From: Bacteroidales bacterium
GTDB lineage: Bacteria; Bacteroidota; Bacteroidia; Bacteroidales; UBA10428
NCBI GenBank assembly: GCA_016926235.1
Contig: JAFGOZ010000692.1
Span: forward strand, 1-64,000
Length of the DNA stretch: 64,000 nucleotides
Direction of reading: 5' to 3'
Shown here: positions 27,298 to 36,838 of the stretch, piece by piece
Position numbering within the stretch: the stretch's first letter is position 1
Layout of the letters: the number at the start of each line of letters is the position of its first letter
Program-made: the position numbers and the translations under genes
Notes under the pieces: generated by a model
Database searches by the model: none
Told to the model about the DNA's origin: nothing
What the model saw: only the letters and a program-made list of their open reading frames with translations

Positions 27298-28719
27298 ATG
27301 GGAGATCCAAAAGGATTTTTAAAAGTAAAACGTAAAGATGCGGGCAACCGCCCTATTAAGGAGCGAATATACGATTACGGAGAGGTTGAACAAACCCTGA
27401 ATGAAGAGGATCGTAAACTGCAGGCATCCAGGTGTATGGATTGCGGAATTCCTTTTTGTAACTGGGGATGCCCTGTTCATAATAACATTCCTGAATGGCA
27501 GGACTATGTTTATAAAGGTGAGTGGGAAAAGGCCAGCAAATCACTTCATGCAACTAATAACTTTCCTGAATTCACAGGAAGGATTTGTCCTGCACCATGT
27601 GAAAAATCATGCGTTTTAAATATCCATAAAGAACCGGTAACTATTCGGGAAAACGAATGCGCTATCGTTGAAAAAGCATTTGAGCTGGGTTTTATTAAAC
27701 CTAATCCTGCTAAGAAGAAAACAGGTAAAAAAGTGGCTGTGATTGGTTCAGGTCCTGCAGGCATGGCTTGTGCTGACCAGCTTAACAAAGCCGGACACAC
27801 TGTTACATTATTTGAAAAAGATGATGCAGTTGGAGGTTTGCTTCGCTATGGTATACCCGATTTTAAACTAGCCAAACAGGTCATTGATCGCCGTGTTGAT
27901 GTAATGGTTGCCGAAGGCCTTAAAATTAAAACCAACACCAATGCAGGTATCGATGTTAAAACCGATGAGCTTCTGAAGGAATTTGATGCGATTTGTATTT
28001 GCATTGGTTCAATGGTCCCCAGAGACTTAAAAGCTGACGGAAGAGAACTTACAGGTGTTCATTTTGCCATGGATTTTCTGAAACAACAAAACCAGGTAAA
28101 TAAAGGTATTGATATCCCTAAAAAAGACAGAATTCTTGCTAAAGATAAGCATGTCCTTGTAATCGGCGGTGGTGATACAGGCAGCGACTGTGTTGGAACA
28201 TCCGTCAGGCAAGGTGCTAAGAGCATTACCCAGATTGAAATTCTTCCAATGCCTCCTGAAGACAGAACTCCTGATAATCCATGGCCCTACTGGCCCTTAA
28301 CACTTAAGACTTCTTCATCTCATGAAGAAGGATGCACACGTAGATGGTCCCTGGCTACCAAAAAATTCATTGGTAAAGATGGTAAACTCGAGGGTGTTGA
28401 AGTGGTTGAAGTAAAATGGGAAAAAGATGCAAACGGACAGTTTGTGATGAAGGAGGTCCCAAAAACCAATGAAGTAATAAAGGCTGACCTTGTATTCCTG
28501 GCAATGGGTTTTGTTCATCCAATGCACGAAGGACTAGTAAAAGACCTTAAACTTAAATTGGATGCTCGCGGCAATGTTCAGCGCGATGATACATATCAAA
28601 CCAGCGTTCCAAAGGTTTTTGCTGCCGGTGATTCTGAGAGAGGCGCAAGCCTTGTAGTCCATGCCATCTGGGCCGGGCGTCAGGCAGCTGGAAACATTGA
28701 TGAATTCTTAAAAAAATAA
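27298..28719 (+). CDS. gltD: Glutamate synthase small subunit
   Basis: This FAD flavoprotein oxidises NAD(P)H and passes electrons to the large subunit. N-terminal cysteines for 4Fe-4S clusters are seen in CMDCGIPFCNWGCP and RICPAPCEKSC. The FAD site is VIGSGPAGMACADQL, the NAD(P)H site is VIGGGDTGSDC, and the C-terminal FAD motif is VFAAGDSERG. At 473 residues it is of normal length. It is the last gene of the gltBD operon, which ends at a strong terminator at 28735. Confidence 0.96.
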   Translation: MGDPKGFLKVKRKDAGNRPIKERIYDYGEVEQTLNEEDRKLQASRCMDCGIPFCNWGCPVHNNIPEWQDYVYKGEWEKASKSLHATNNFPEFTGRICPAPCEKSCVLNIHKEPVTIRENECAIVEKAFELGFIKPNPAKKKTGKKVAVIGSGPAGMACADQLNKAGHTVTLFEKDDAVGGLLRYGIPDFKLAKQVIDRRVDVMVAEGLKIKTNTNAGIDVKTDELLKEFDAICICIGSMVPRDLKADGRELTGVHFAMDFLKQQNQVNKGIDIPKKDRILAKDKHVLVIGGGDTGSDCVGTSVRQGAKSITQIEILPMPPEDRTPDNPWPYWPLTLKTSSSHEEGCTRRWSLATKKFIGKDGKLEGVEVVEVKWEKDANGQFVMKEVPKTNEVIKADLVFLAMGFVHPMHEGLVKDLKLKLDARGNVQRDDTYQTSVPKVFAAGDSERGASLVVHAIWAGRQAAGNIDEFLKK

Positions 28720-28734
28720 AAACATAATATTAAT

Positions 28735-28759
28735 AACCACCTTCGGGTGGTTTTTTTTT
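28735..28759 (+). terminator. Intrinsic terminator of gltBD
   Basis: The stem AACCACC/GGTGGTT is closed by a TTCG tetraloop and runs into a tract of T, 15 bp after the gltD stop codon. Confidence 0.88.
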
Positions 28760-28865
28760 GCAATTTCTGACTATTCACTTCTAAATCAAAGGCATTCGCT
28801 TTGAATTTTCCTATATTTTTATTATCTTTTATTATTCATTTCCCTTCCAAATTTGATGGTATAAA

Positions 28866-30800
28866 ATGGCTGAGAAAGAAAATCAGAAAATTAAGCAGAT
28901 ACTATTTTTTGATATTATTAATGATATTAATTTAGGTATACAGGTATTTGACAAAAACGGGGTTTCTTTTAAAATGAACAACAAACAAAAAGAACTTCTT
29001 GGATTACCAAATAGCGATGCCGGAATAGGTAAGTTTAACGTACTGAATGACCCTTTCAGTATAGCCAATGGAGCAGCTAAAATATATCAAAATGTTTATG
29101 ATGCGAAATGCAGCGTTCATCATCAATATGAATACAACTTCGGGATTTCTGAAAACAACTGGGATACTACATCTGGTAAAAAATATTTTGAGGAATATAT
29201 TTTTCCTGTATTGGATGAGGAAAACAATATTGATTATGTCGTTGCATTGCTCAAGGATATAAGCCGGGAAAAGATTGCTGAAACAAAATTAAAAGATGCT
29301 TTAAAGTTTAATGAAGAAATAAATCAAACAAGTCCCGTGGGAATTGTATTGGTTAATGTAAAAGGAGAAATAGAATTTGCCAATACACAGGCAGAAAAAA
29401 CATTAGGACTGAAAAAAAGCGATATAACCAGCAGAACTTACAACTCCCCCACTTGGGAAATCACAGATTTCGATGGGAATCCTTTTCCTGAGGAACAATT
29501 ACCCTTTATGCGTACAATGCATGAAAAAAAAACCGTATACAATATACAGCATGCCATAGCCTGGCCTAATGGGAAAAGAGTTTACCTGAATATAAATGCC
29601 AGCCCTCAATTATCTGAAGCGAATGAATTTAGAGGAATGGTGGCCACAATTGAGGATATTACTGATAAAGTATTATTAGAAAAAATTCAGACCGAAAACC
29701 TAAAATTTCGTAATACTATAATAAAACATGCGGCTGAAGGTCTTTGTGTATGTCATAATATCAATGAATTCCCTTACGTAAAATTTACCGTATGGAATGA
29801 CAGGATGATAGATATAACAGGATATACACAGGATGAAATTAACCAGAAAGGATGGTACCAAAGCCTGTACCCCGATCCGGAGATACGACAGAAAGCAATT
29901 GACAGGATGAGTTCCATGCGAGAAGGGGATGATATTATAGCAGAGGAATGGAATATAAAAACAAAACATAACCAAGACAAAGCCATATCCATATCTACTT
30001 CCATTATTAAGACTGAACAAGATCAAACGCATGTAATGGCTTTAATGACCGATATTTCTGAGAAACAAAAATACAGGGAGGCTATTGAAAAGCATAATAA
30101 GGAGTTACAGGAACTTAATGCCACAAAGGACCGTTTCTTCTCTATCATTGCGCATGATTTAAGGTCCCCTATCGGCAATATATTCAGGTTAACCGAACTA
30201 TTAAAGAATCCTGATAACAATGAGAGTTATTCAAAATATTTCGATCATCTATATGTTCAGTCACAAAAAACTTTTTCGCTTCTTGAAAACTTGCTTGAAT
30301 GGGGGAAAGTGCAGCTTGGAAAAATTGATTTTTCTAAAGACGAATTAAACCTGGCGATACTGGTAAATGAGTCGATTGATTTACTCATTGAACAAGCCAG
30401 AGAAAAAGAGATAACAATTATAAACACTATTAACGAAAATATTTCGATTATTGGCAATAAAAATTCTATAAAAACCATCTTTCGTAACTTATTATCAAAT
30501 GCAATAAAATTTACAAAAACAAATGGTATAATAGAAATACAGGCAAGAACTTTTTCTGAAAACAGAGATCAGATTCATATTACTGTAAAGGATAATGGTG
30601 TTGGAATTGATGAAAAAAAACAAAAACATCTTTTTAGGATAGATAAGGAATTATCCTCAAAAGGAACAAACCAGGAAATGGGATCAGGCCTTGGATTAAT
30701 TATTTGCAAAGAATTTATTGAGAAAAACGATGGCAAAATTTGGGTAGAGAGTCAACCAGGTGAAGGATCAAAATTTCATTTTACCCTGCTAAAAGCTTAA
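28866..30800 (+). CDS. Cytoplasmic PAS-domain sensor histidine kinase
   Basis: The 644 residues show three PAS-like modules (about 15-135, 145-270 and 285-405) followed by HisKA with FFSIIAHDLRSP (phospho-acceptor His430) and a HATPase domain: N-box RNLLSNAIKF, G1 DNGVGIDE, G2 GSGLGLIICKEF. There is no signal peptide or membrane helix, so the signal is probably intracellular. No response regulator is adjacent. It is related in its kinase core to the propeller kinase at 8973, which shares the FFSIIAHDL box and the FRID(K/A) stretch. Confidence 0.92.
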   Translation: MAEKENQKIKQILFFDIINDINLGIQVFDKNGVSFKMNNKQKELLGLPNSDAGIGKFNVLNDPFSIANGAAKIYQNVYDAKCSVHHQYEYNFGISENNWDTTSGKKYFEEYIFPVLDEENNIDYVVALLKDISREKIAETKLKDALKFNEEINQTSPVGIVLVNVKGEIEFANTQAEKTLGLKKSDITSRTYNSPTWEITDFDGNPFPEEQLPFMRTMHEKKTVYNIQHAIAWPNGKRVYLNINASPQLSEANEFRGMVATIEDITDKVLLEKIQTENLKFRNTIIKHAAEGLCVCHNINEFPYVKFTVWNDRMIDITGYTQDEINQKGWYQSLYPDPEIRQKAIDRMSSMREGDDIIAEEWNIKTKHNQDKAISISTSIIKTEQDQTHVMALMTDISEKQKYREAIEKHNKELQELNATKDRFFSIIAHDLRSPIGNIFRLTELLKNPDNNESYSKYFDHLYVQSQKTFSLLENLLEWGKVQLGKIDFSKDELNLAILVNESIDLLIEQAREKEITIINTINENISIIGNKNSIKTIFRNLLSNAIKFTKTNGIIEIQARTFSENRDQIHITVKDNGVGIDEKKQKHLFRIDKELSSKGTNQEMGSGLGLIICKEFIEKNDGKIWVESQPGEGSKFHFTLLKA

Positions 30801-30931
30801 GGATAAAGCATAGGAAAGCCTATACAATATTCACGTATACAAGTACTTAGGCATAACTTTTGTGTATTTCAATAAAATAACTATATTTAAAACCTTAATT
30901 CTAAAATATTAATTCCTAAAATTATTTTACC

Positions 30932-32299
30932 ATGGCAGAAATCAGAAAAATTTTACTTAGCGAAGATGAAATGCCACGCCAGTGGTACAACCTTGCTGCA
31001 GATATAAATGTTCCTCCGTATATGAGTCCTGACGGGGCTGTTCCTCCCGAAGCGTGGGCCCCTGTATTTCCAATGAACCTTGTTGAGCAAGAATATAGTA
31101 AAGAAAGATGGATTGACATTCCTGATGAAGTTCTCAGTTTATTATCCAGATGGAGGCCATCGCCCCTTCACAGGGCATATAACCTCGAAAAAGCTCTTGG
31201 TACCCCGGCAAAAATATACTATAAAAATGAAAGCGTTTCACCGGCAGGAAGTCATAAACCCAATACAGCTGTAGCCCAGGCCTGGTATAACAAACAATTT
31301 GGAATTAAAAAATTAACTACAGAAACAGGTGCCGGACAATGGGGTAGTGCACTGTCATTTGCCACTTCATTGGTAGGTCTGGAATGTAAAGTCTTTATGG
31401 TTCGTATAAGCTTCGACCAGAAACCGATGCGTAAGTTAATGATGCAAACCTGGGGAGGGACCTGCATAGCCAGTCCAAGTGAAGAGACCAATGCCGGGCG
31501 GGCTATACTGGCAAAAGACCCCAACACCCCCGGAAGCTTAGGTATTGCGATTAGTGAAGCTATAGAAGCTGCAGTAACAGATCAAACAGGACAAACCAGA
31601 TATTCCTTAGGAAGTGTAACCAACTTTGTTTGCCTGCATCAAACCATAATTGGTCTTGAAACGAAAAAACAATTGGAAAAGGTTGGAATAAAAAAACCAG
31701 ATGTTATCATTGGCTGTGCAGGTGGCGGAAGTAATTTTGCCGGTCTGGCATTTCCATTTGTATATGATAAAATTCACGGTGCTGATATAGAGATCATCCC
31801 GGTGGAGCCATACTCCTGTCCTACAATGACAAGAGGGCCATATATATACGATCATGGGGACACTGCTAAAATGGTGCCTTTAGTAGCCATGCATTCTTTA
31901 GGACATTCTTTTGTTCCTCCACCTATCCATGCAGGTGGTTTACGCTATCATGGTATGTCTCCATTGGTAAGCAAGTCTATTATAGATGGACTGCTTAACC
32001 CTAAGGCACTGCATCAATTAGAGTGCTATGAAGCTGGTATATTGTTTGCAAAAACAGAGGGTATAATCCCTGCCCCGGAAACAACACATGCTATTGCTGA
32101 AACCATTAATCAGGCTAAAATAGCTAAAGAAGAAGGTAAAGAAAAAGTCATTGTATTTAACTTCAGCGGGCACGGTCTTATGGACCTAGTTGGTTATGAC
32201 AAATATTTAACCGGTCAGCTAACCAATTATGAATTGCCTGATGAAGTAATACAAGAAAACCTGAAAGAACTGGAAGGTCTTCCTAAACCGGTTATTTAA
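30932..32299 (+). CDS. TrpB2-type tryptophan synthase beta-like enzyme
   Basis: This PLP enzyme has the lysine in [11 protein letters not shown], the phosphate cup [11 protein letters not shown], and the extended N-terminus ([15 protein letters not shown]) that marks the TrpB2 subgroup rather than canonical TrpB1. At 455 residues it has the right length. TrpB2 makes tryptophan from indole and serine, or salvages indole; its exact physiological role is debated. No other trp gene is nearby, consistent with a stand-alone salvage role. Confidence 0.9.
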   Translation: MAEIRKILLSEDEMPRQWYNLAADINVPPYMSPDGAVPPEAWAPVFPMNLVEQEYSKERWIDIPDEVLSLLSRWRPSPLHRAYNLEKALGTPAKIYYKNESVSPAGSHKPNTAVAQAWYNKQFGIKKLTTETGAGQWGSALSFATSLVGLECKVFMVRISFDQKPMRKLMMQTWGGTCIASPSEETNAGRAILAKDPNTPGSLGIAISEAIEAAVTDQTGQTRYSLGSVTNFVCLHQTIIGLETKKQLEKVGIKKPDVIIGCAGGGSNFAGLAFPFVYDKIHGADIEIIPVEPYSCPTMTRGPYIYDHGDTAKMVPLVAMHSLGHSFVPPPIHAGGLRYHGMSPLVSKSIIDGLLNPKALHQLECYEAGILFAKTEGIIPAPETTHAIAETINQAKIAKEEGKEKVIVFNFSGHGLMDLVGYDKYLTGQLTNYELPDEVIQENLKELEGLPKPVI

Positions 32300-32410
32300 G
32301 AAATTGCATGTATTCGTATCACAGATCAATTAAGAATAATGATAACTGAATTATAATCTTTGGAATAATCGCAAATAAATACCTAAAGCTTAATTTTGAT
32401 ATCAATATAA

Positions 32411-32438
32411 AAAGGGTGCCTGTTGTCAGGCACCCTTT
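32411..32438. terminator. Bidirectional intrinsic terminator
   Basis: A perfect 12-bp stem AAAGGGTGCCTG/CAGGCACCCTTT with loop TTGT lies between the convergent trpB2-like and amt genes. On the minus strand the stem is followed by a T-rich run; on the plus strand T's extend from the right arm. Confidence 0.87.
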
Positions 32439-32497
32439 CTTGTGTGGAAGAACTATATAGTAACGAAGGTAATTCTCTACCCTTCAATAACTAAAAA

Positions 32498-33760
32498 TTA
32501 CATGTTATACACACTCTCACCATGTTCGTATACATCAAGCCCTTCCTCTTCAATTATTTTTTCTACCCTTAATGCATTCATTGATTTTAATATCTTAAAT
32601 AACAGATAGCCCATACCTAAAGCCCAGGCTGCTACAGCAAGAACGCCGATTGCCTGTACTCCTAAAAGATGGAAACCACCACCTGAAACCAGACCACCAT
32701 CAACAGAGAATACTCCTACCAACAATGTACCCAGGGCACCACAAACACCATGTACTGAAATTGCACCAACCGGGTCATCTATTTTCAACTTTTTATCAAA
32801 AAACTCAACACTGAAAACCAGTACGATACCAGCTATGGTCCCAATTGCAATTGCACTTGCAGGGCTTACCACGTTACAACCGGCAGTTATCGCCACCAAT
32901 CCGGCCAAAGCACCGTTTAAAGATAATGACAAAGTTGGCCTTTTATATCTTACCCATGCAACAAACATTGCAGTAACAGCTCCTGCAGCTGCTGCAAGGT
33001 TAGTAGTCATTGCAATGTGCCCGATTGCAACAGTACTATCACCTGTAGCAGATAATTGAGATCCGGGGTTAAATCCAAACCATCCAAACCAAAGTATAAA
33101 TACACCTAATGCTCCTAAAGTCAGGTTATGACCAGGAATAGCTTTCGGTTTCCCGTCTTTACCATATTTTCCAATACGTGGTCCTAATAAGGCCGCACCG
33201 GTTAATCCAACCCATCCACCAACAGAGTGAACCAATGTTGAACCTGCAAAATCCTGGAATCCAAGTTTGTCCAGCCATCCCAATCCCCATTTCCAGTGAC
33301 CTGAAACCGGATATATAATTAATGATACAACCACTGTAAATACCAGGTATGCTCCGAATTTTGTTCTCTCAGCCATTGCTCCCGAAACAATTGTTGCTGC
33401 TGTAGCTGCAAATACTGTTTGGAACATAATATCAGACATGTCAGCATACCCTCCAAATCCATCACTTCTAAAAAATGCTTTTTCCAGTGGATTGCCAATT
33501 AATCCTCCTAACATATCTGAACCGTACATGATAGAATAACCTATTGCCCAAAAAATGATTGAACCAAAAGCAAAGTCCATTAAGTTTTTCATTAGAATGT
33601 TACCTGTATTTTTTGATCTGGTAAAACCTGCTTCTACCATGGCAAATCCAGGCTGCATAAACATTACTAAAAATGCCGCCACCAGTAACCATAAATTGTC
33701 TAATGAGACCCCTAAAGATGGTCCTGCTGCCTCTTGTACTATAGTTGAAACTTCTTCCAT
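32498..33760 (-). CDS. amt: Ammonium transporter
   Basis: The Amt/Rh-family inner-membrane channel carries ammonium into the cell. Many membrane helices are evident in the 420 residues, with signature stretches FAMVEAGFTRSKN, TLVHSVGGWVGL and SVHGVCGALGTL, including the pore histidines. A short cytoplasmic C-terminal tail ends in VYNM and is the usual P-II contact. It is the last gene of a three-gene operon (porin-like, P-II, Amt), 26 bp after the P-II gene. Confidence 0.96.
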   Translation of the reverse strand: MEEVSTIVQEAAGPSLGVSLDNLWLLVAAFLVMFMQPGFAMVEAGFTRSKNTGNILMKNLMDFAFGSIIFWAIGYSIMYGSDMLGGLIGNPLEKAFFRSDGFGGYADMSDIMFQTVFAATAATIVSGAMAERTKFGAYLVFTVVVSLIIYPVSGHWKWGLGWLDKLGFQDFAGSTLVHSVGGWVGLTGAALLGPRIGKYGKDGKPKAIPGHNLTLGALGVFILWFGWFGFNPGSQLSATGDSTVAIGHIAMTTNLAAAAGAVTAMFVAWVRYKRPTLSLSLNGALAGLVAITAGCNVVSPASAIAIGTIAGIVLVFSVEFFDKKLKIDDPVGAISVHGVCGALGTLLVGVFSVDGGLVSGGGFHLLGVQAIGVLAVAAWALGMGYLLFKILKSMNALRVEKIIEEEGLDVYEHGESVYNM

Positions 33761-33786
33761 GACTCTAATATTTAATCGTTAATAAA

Positions 33787-34149
33787 CTATTTTAATAACT
33801 CTTCTTCAGCAATATAAAGGGTAACATCCCCTTCTTCTTCTGTTCTGATCCTGTAGGAATTTTCGATATTTGAAACAAATATCTTTCCATCCCCTACTTC
33901 TCCTGTTTTTGCCGAAGATATGATTGCCTTAATCGTTGAATCCAGTAAATGATCCCTTACTATAATAGACATCATAACACGTTCAATGGTACTGGTATCA
34001 TAAGAAATACCACGATATACCCTGCTTTGTCTTGCTTTACCTACACCCCTTACTTCCCAAAATGAAAAGAAATCAATACCTGCAGCAGCTAAAGCTTCTT
34101 TTACATCATCATATTTTGTTTTTCTGATGATTGCTTCTATTTTTTTCAT
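33787..34149 (-). CDS. P-II family nitrogen regulator
   Basis: The 120-residue protein has the P-II fold signatures: MKKIEAIIRK at the start, the T-loop with SRVYRGISY (Tyr50 at the classical uridylylation position), the B-loop KTGEVGDGKIFV and the C-loop RIRTEEEGD. It would bind ATP/ADP and 2-oxoglutarate and gate the Amt channel encoded next to it. The T-loop sequence differs from the enterobacterial GlnK version (KARQS in place of RQKGH), as is common in this phylum. Confidence 0.95.
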   Translation of the reverse strand: MKKIEAIIRKTKYDDVKEALAAAGIDFFSFWEVRGVGKARQSRVYRGISYDTSTIERVMMSIIVRDHLLDSTIKAIISSAKTGEVGDGKIFVSNIENSYRIRTEEEGDVTLYIAEEELLK

Positions 34150-34196
34150 GACAGTATAATTTTATTATTAATACTAAATTTCTTTAATCCATTAGT

Positions 34197-34922
34197 TTAA
34201 AATGAAATACCTGCGGTTATAAAGAATCCTTCAGTTGATGGGTTTAATATAACTGCTCCGGAAAGTGGCAAAGAAAAATTATCAGTAATTTTTATCTCTT
34301 TTGATGTTCCTATCGATATATTACATAGCATAAATTCACCATCTTTAGTATATGCTCCATCTCCGGCTCCCAATGCCAGATCAATACCAGATATTGAATA
34401 ACCAGCTTCAAAATACATATCACCTTCTTCAAATCCAGGAGTAAACATGTAGGCTGCGGTTACAGATAAATCTCCTATTGCATAACTAACCATTGGTTCT
34501 ATGTAATGACCTTTATCAAAGGCAAAGTAACCAAAGCTCTCAAGCATGGTTTCTCCATCGTCATCAACTCCAATTGAATCACCATCTACAGCACCAAAAT
34601 AATAGTCGGTTACGCCAACGGTGAGGCCAAAATCAAAACTATAACTTAAATACAGGTCCATTTCAAAAGCTTCATCAACGCCAGCATTCACTGAACCCCA
34701 TGCTCCAATTGCCAGGTTTTCAATTGAACCCTCTACCCAGGGTTGAAAAGCAGGGCCAGTTCCAAATTTGGCTCCACGCCAGATATAGGTACTATATATA
34801 TCCATACCCGCATCTACCGGAGAACTCGCTTCCTCCTCCTCTTGTGCAACTGCACTAAAGCTTACTGACATCAAACAAACTATTGTCATGAATGCCAAAA
34901 ATGAATAACTACTTCTTTTCAT
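34197..34922 (-). CDS. Outer-membrane porin-like protein of the Amt/P-II operon
   Basis: A signal peptide (about 1-26, ending VAQ) precedes a beta-barrel of 215 residues with the pattern MDIYSTYIWRGAKFG near the start and a C-terminal Phe (FFITAGISF). The YxWRG stretch is typical of TorF/TIGR02001-like putative porins, which are often found next to P-II and Amt genes. As first gene of the operon, it may help ammonium or another nitrogen source cross the outer membrane; this is inference from location. The mature N-terminus is very acidic (QEEEEASS). Confidence 0.8.
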   Translation of the reverse strand: MKRSSYSFLAFMTIVCLMSVSFSAVAQEEEEASSPVDAGMDIYSTYIWRGAKFGTGPAFQPWVEGSIENLAIGAWGSVNAGVDEAFEMDLYLSYSFDFGLTVGVTDYYFGAVDGDSIGVDDDGETMLESFGYFAFDKGHYIEPMVSYAIGDLSVTAAYMFTPGFEEGDMYFEAGYSISGIDLALGAGDGAYTKDGEFMLCNISIGTSKEIKITDNFSLPLSGAVILNPSTEGFFITAGISF

Positions 34923-34963
34923 GGTTAAATAATTTAAAAGATGAATAAAATTGTTTTACGATT

Positions 34964-34971
34964 CAAAAATA
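34964..34971 (-). promoter_or_regulatory. Candidate -7 box (TATTTTTG) of the porin/P-II/Amt operon
   Basis: Read on the minus strand this fits TAnnTTTG and lies about 42 bp ahead of the start codon. The TACCCC palindrome at 34985-35010 begins 14 bp upstream of it and covers the -33 region. Confidence 0.4.
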
Positions 34972-34984
34972 TATATATTTTTTA

Positions 34985-35010
34985 TTACCCCCTAATTTTT
35001 TTAGGGGTAA
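34985..35010. promoter_or_regulatory. TTACCCC-GGGGTAA palindrome, putative operator
   Basis: TTACCCC and GGGGTAA form a near-perfect inverted pair with one extra C, separated by a T-rich spacer. Two more direct TACCCC words occur at 35041-35046 and 35093-35098. All lie in the 366-bp divergent gap between the nitrogen operon and the SIS isomerase gene, which otherwise is AT-rich with no gene. It could be a binding site for a regulator, or the hairpin of a terminator. Confidence 0.4.
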
Positions 35011-35261
35011 ATGTTTTCTAACATACTTTTTTATATTTATTACCCCATTTTTTTATACCGTTTATTTATTTTTTAATATTTTTTTCAATATCTACCCCTT
35101 TTTTTGCAGGGTATGTGTCTGTAAAACTTCAAACACCTCTTAAGACAAGTTATATTGTATTAATTTACAATCACTTAACACATTTCATATTTTTTTTATC
35201 TTATGCTTTATTTAATTTGTCATATATTCAATAAACCCAATGGATTTAGCGTCCCTTATTC

Positions 35262-35269
35262 TATATTTG
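35262..35269 (+). promoter_or_regulatory. Candidate -7 box (TATATTTG) of the SIS/PfkB operon
   Basis: The TAnnTTTG box is 19 bp ahead of the start codon at 35289, which would give a leader of only about a dozen bases. Confidence 0.45.
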
Positions 35270-35288
35270 CATAAATAATATATAATGT

Positions 35289-35891
35289 ATGCTTACAATT
35301 ATTAAGGAACTTCTGGATAAAGAAGCACAAGCCATTAGGAATATCCCTGATCAGGAAAGCATTCCACAGGCAGTTGAACTAATATATGAATGCGTTCATC
35401 AGAATGGAGGCAAACTAATTTCAAGCGGAATGGGAAAAGCAGGCCAGATCGCATTAAACATTGCTACAACATTTAGTTCTACCGGTACCCCTTCTGTTTT
35501 TATACATCCTAGTGATGCCCAGCATGGAGATTTAGGGGTTATCACAAAAAAGGATATATTATTACTTATCTCAAACTCCGGTAAAACAAGAGAAATTATT
35601 GAGATATTAGCACTTGCAAAAAACCTTGCAGGTGAAATTCCTGTTATTGTTATTACAGGAAACCCCGAAGCAGAATTGGCCGAAATGGCAAATGTAGTTA
35701 TCTCCACAGGCCATCCGCAGGAAATATGCCCTCTAGGACTTACACCTACAACTTCAACAACAACTATGACTGTAATAGGAGATATTCTGGTAGTCCTCCT
35801 GATGAAAAAGATTAATTTCACGAAAGCTGACTATGCCAAAAGGCACCATGGAGGCTACCTTGGAGAAAAGTCCAGAACTGAGGCAAACTAA
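35289..35891 (+). CDS. SIS-domain sugar-phosphate isomerase (KdsD-like, no CBS domains)
   Basis: The protein resembles the catalytic half of arabinose-5-phosphate isomerase: SSGMGKAGQIALNIA, STGTPSVFIHPSDAQHGDLG, LLISNSGKTREI, CPLGLTPTTSTTTM, and HHGGYLG. It ends at 200 residues with no CBS pair, as known for some Bacteroides enzymes. It would convert ribulose-5-phosphate to arabinose-5-phosphate for KDO in lipopolysaccharide, although a hexulose-phosphate isomerase role is not excluded. It is first in an operon with a PfkB kinase 17 bp downstream. Confidence 0.82.
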   Translation: MLTIIKELLDKEAQAIRNIPDQESIPQAVELIYECVHQNGGKLISSGMGKAGQIALNIATTFSSTGTPSVFIHPSDAQHGDLGVITKKDILLLISNSGKTREIIEILALAKNLAGEIPVIVITGNPEAELAEMANVVISTGHPQEICPLGLTPTTSTTTMTVIGDILVVLLMKKINFTKADYAKRHHGGYLGEKSRTEAN

Positions 35892-35908
35892 CTATCAAAG
35901 CAACTTCT

Positions 35909-36838
35909 ATGAATAAAAGAAACATCTATGCCATTGGAGAAACTGTGCTGGACATAATATTTAAAAATGATCAACCCATTGCAGCTAAACCAGGCGGCTC
36001 TATGTTAAACACCTGTGTTTCACTAGGCAGAACACATGCACCCATTCACTTTATTTCTGAGTTTGGAACAGACAAACCAGGACAAATTATTTCTCGTTTT
36101 TTAAAAGAAAATTATGTAGACACAAAATTTGCATCATTATATAATAAAGGTAAAACGGCCATAGCCATGGCTTTTCTAAATGAAAAAAATGACGCATCCT
36201 ATCAATTCTACAAAGATTATCCTGGAAATAGACTAAATATCGAAATTCCTCCGTTTAGGAAAGATGATATTCTGATTTTTGGTTCTTTTTATGCAATGAC
36301 CCCTGAAATTAGGGGGGTGCTCTTAAATATTTTAAATTTTGCAAAGAAAAATGATGTATTTATACTATATGACCCTAATTTTCGAAAATCTCACTTACAC
36401 GAATTGGAAGATCTAAAACCAGCCATCGAAGAAAACTTCCGTTATGCACATATAATAAGGGGATCAAATGAAGATTTTCAATATATATATAATACTGATG
36501 ATTTTCATTCTGCTTTAAAAAGTATAAACATGCCAGATAAAACATACATATATACTAACAGTAATAGCGAAGTATCTATCCTGACAAATAAATTAACCAA
36601 AAATTACATAGTCCCTGCAATAAAACCATTAAGCACAATTGGAGCCGGAGATACATTTAATGCCGGCATTATTTATGGTTTACTAAAACACAACATTACA
36701 GTTGAAAACTTATCTGCCACAAAAGCAGAAACGTGGGAAAATATCATTAATTTGGCTATTGCATTTGCTCAAAACACGTGTTTGAACCTTGATAATTATA
36801 TTTCTGAAACATTTGCAAAACAATATATCATATCATGA
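35909..36838 (+). CDS. PfkB-family carbohydrate kinase
   Basis: The N-terminal motif GGSMLNTCVSLGR and the C-terminal anion-hole/catalytic motif STIGAGDTFNAGIIYGLL (catalytic Asp in GAGDTF) define a ribokinase/PfkB kinase of 309 residues. The substrate may be fructose or another sugar. It lies between the SIS isomerase and a small secreted protein whose start codon overlaps its stop (ATGA at 36835-36838), so the three are an operon. The pairing suggests phosphorylation of a sugar that the isomerase then handles; this is inference. Confidence 0.85.
   Translation: MNKRNIYAIGETVLDIIFKNDQPIAAKPGGSMLNTCVSLGRTHAPIHFISEFGTDKPGQIISRFLKENYVDTKFASLYNKGKTAIAMAFLNEKNDASYQFYKDYPGNRLNIEIPPFRKDDILIFGSFYAMTPEIRGVLLNILNFAKKNDVFILYDPNFRKSHLHELEDLKPAIEENFRYAHIIRGSNEDFQYIYNTDDFHSALKSINMPDKTYIYTNSNSEVSILTNKLTKNYIVPAIKPLSTIGAGDTFNAGIIYGLLKHNITVENLSATKAETWENIINLAIAFAQNTCLNLDNYISETFAKQYIIS

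Noticed and set aside
34923..35288. Sigma54 promoter (-24 GG, -12 GC) for the nitrogen operon
   Set aside because: No TGGCAC-N5-TTGC-like sequence was found on either strand in the gap.
35399..35821. Antisense frame of 140 codons in the SIS isomerase gene
   Set aside because: It is fully inside a clear conserved gene and has a shadow-type composition.
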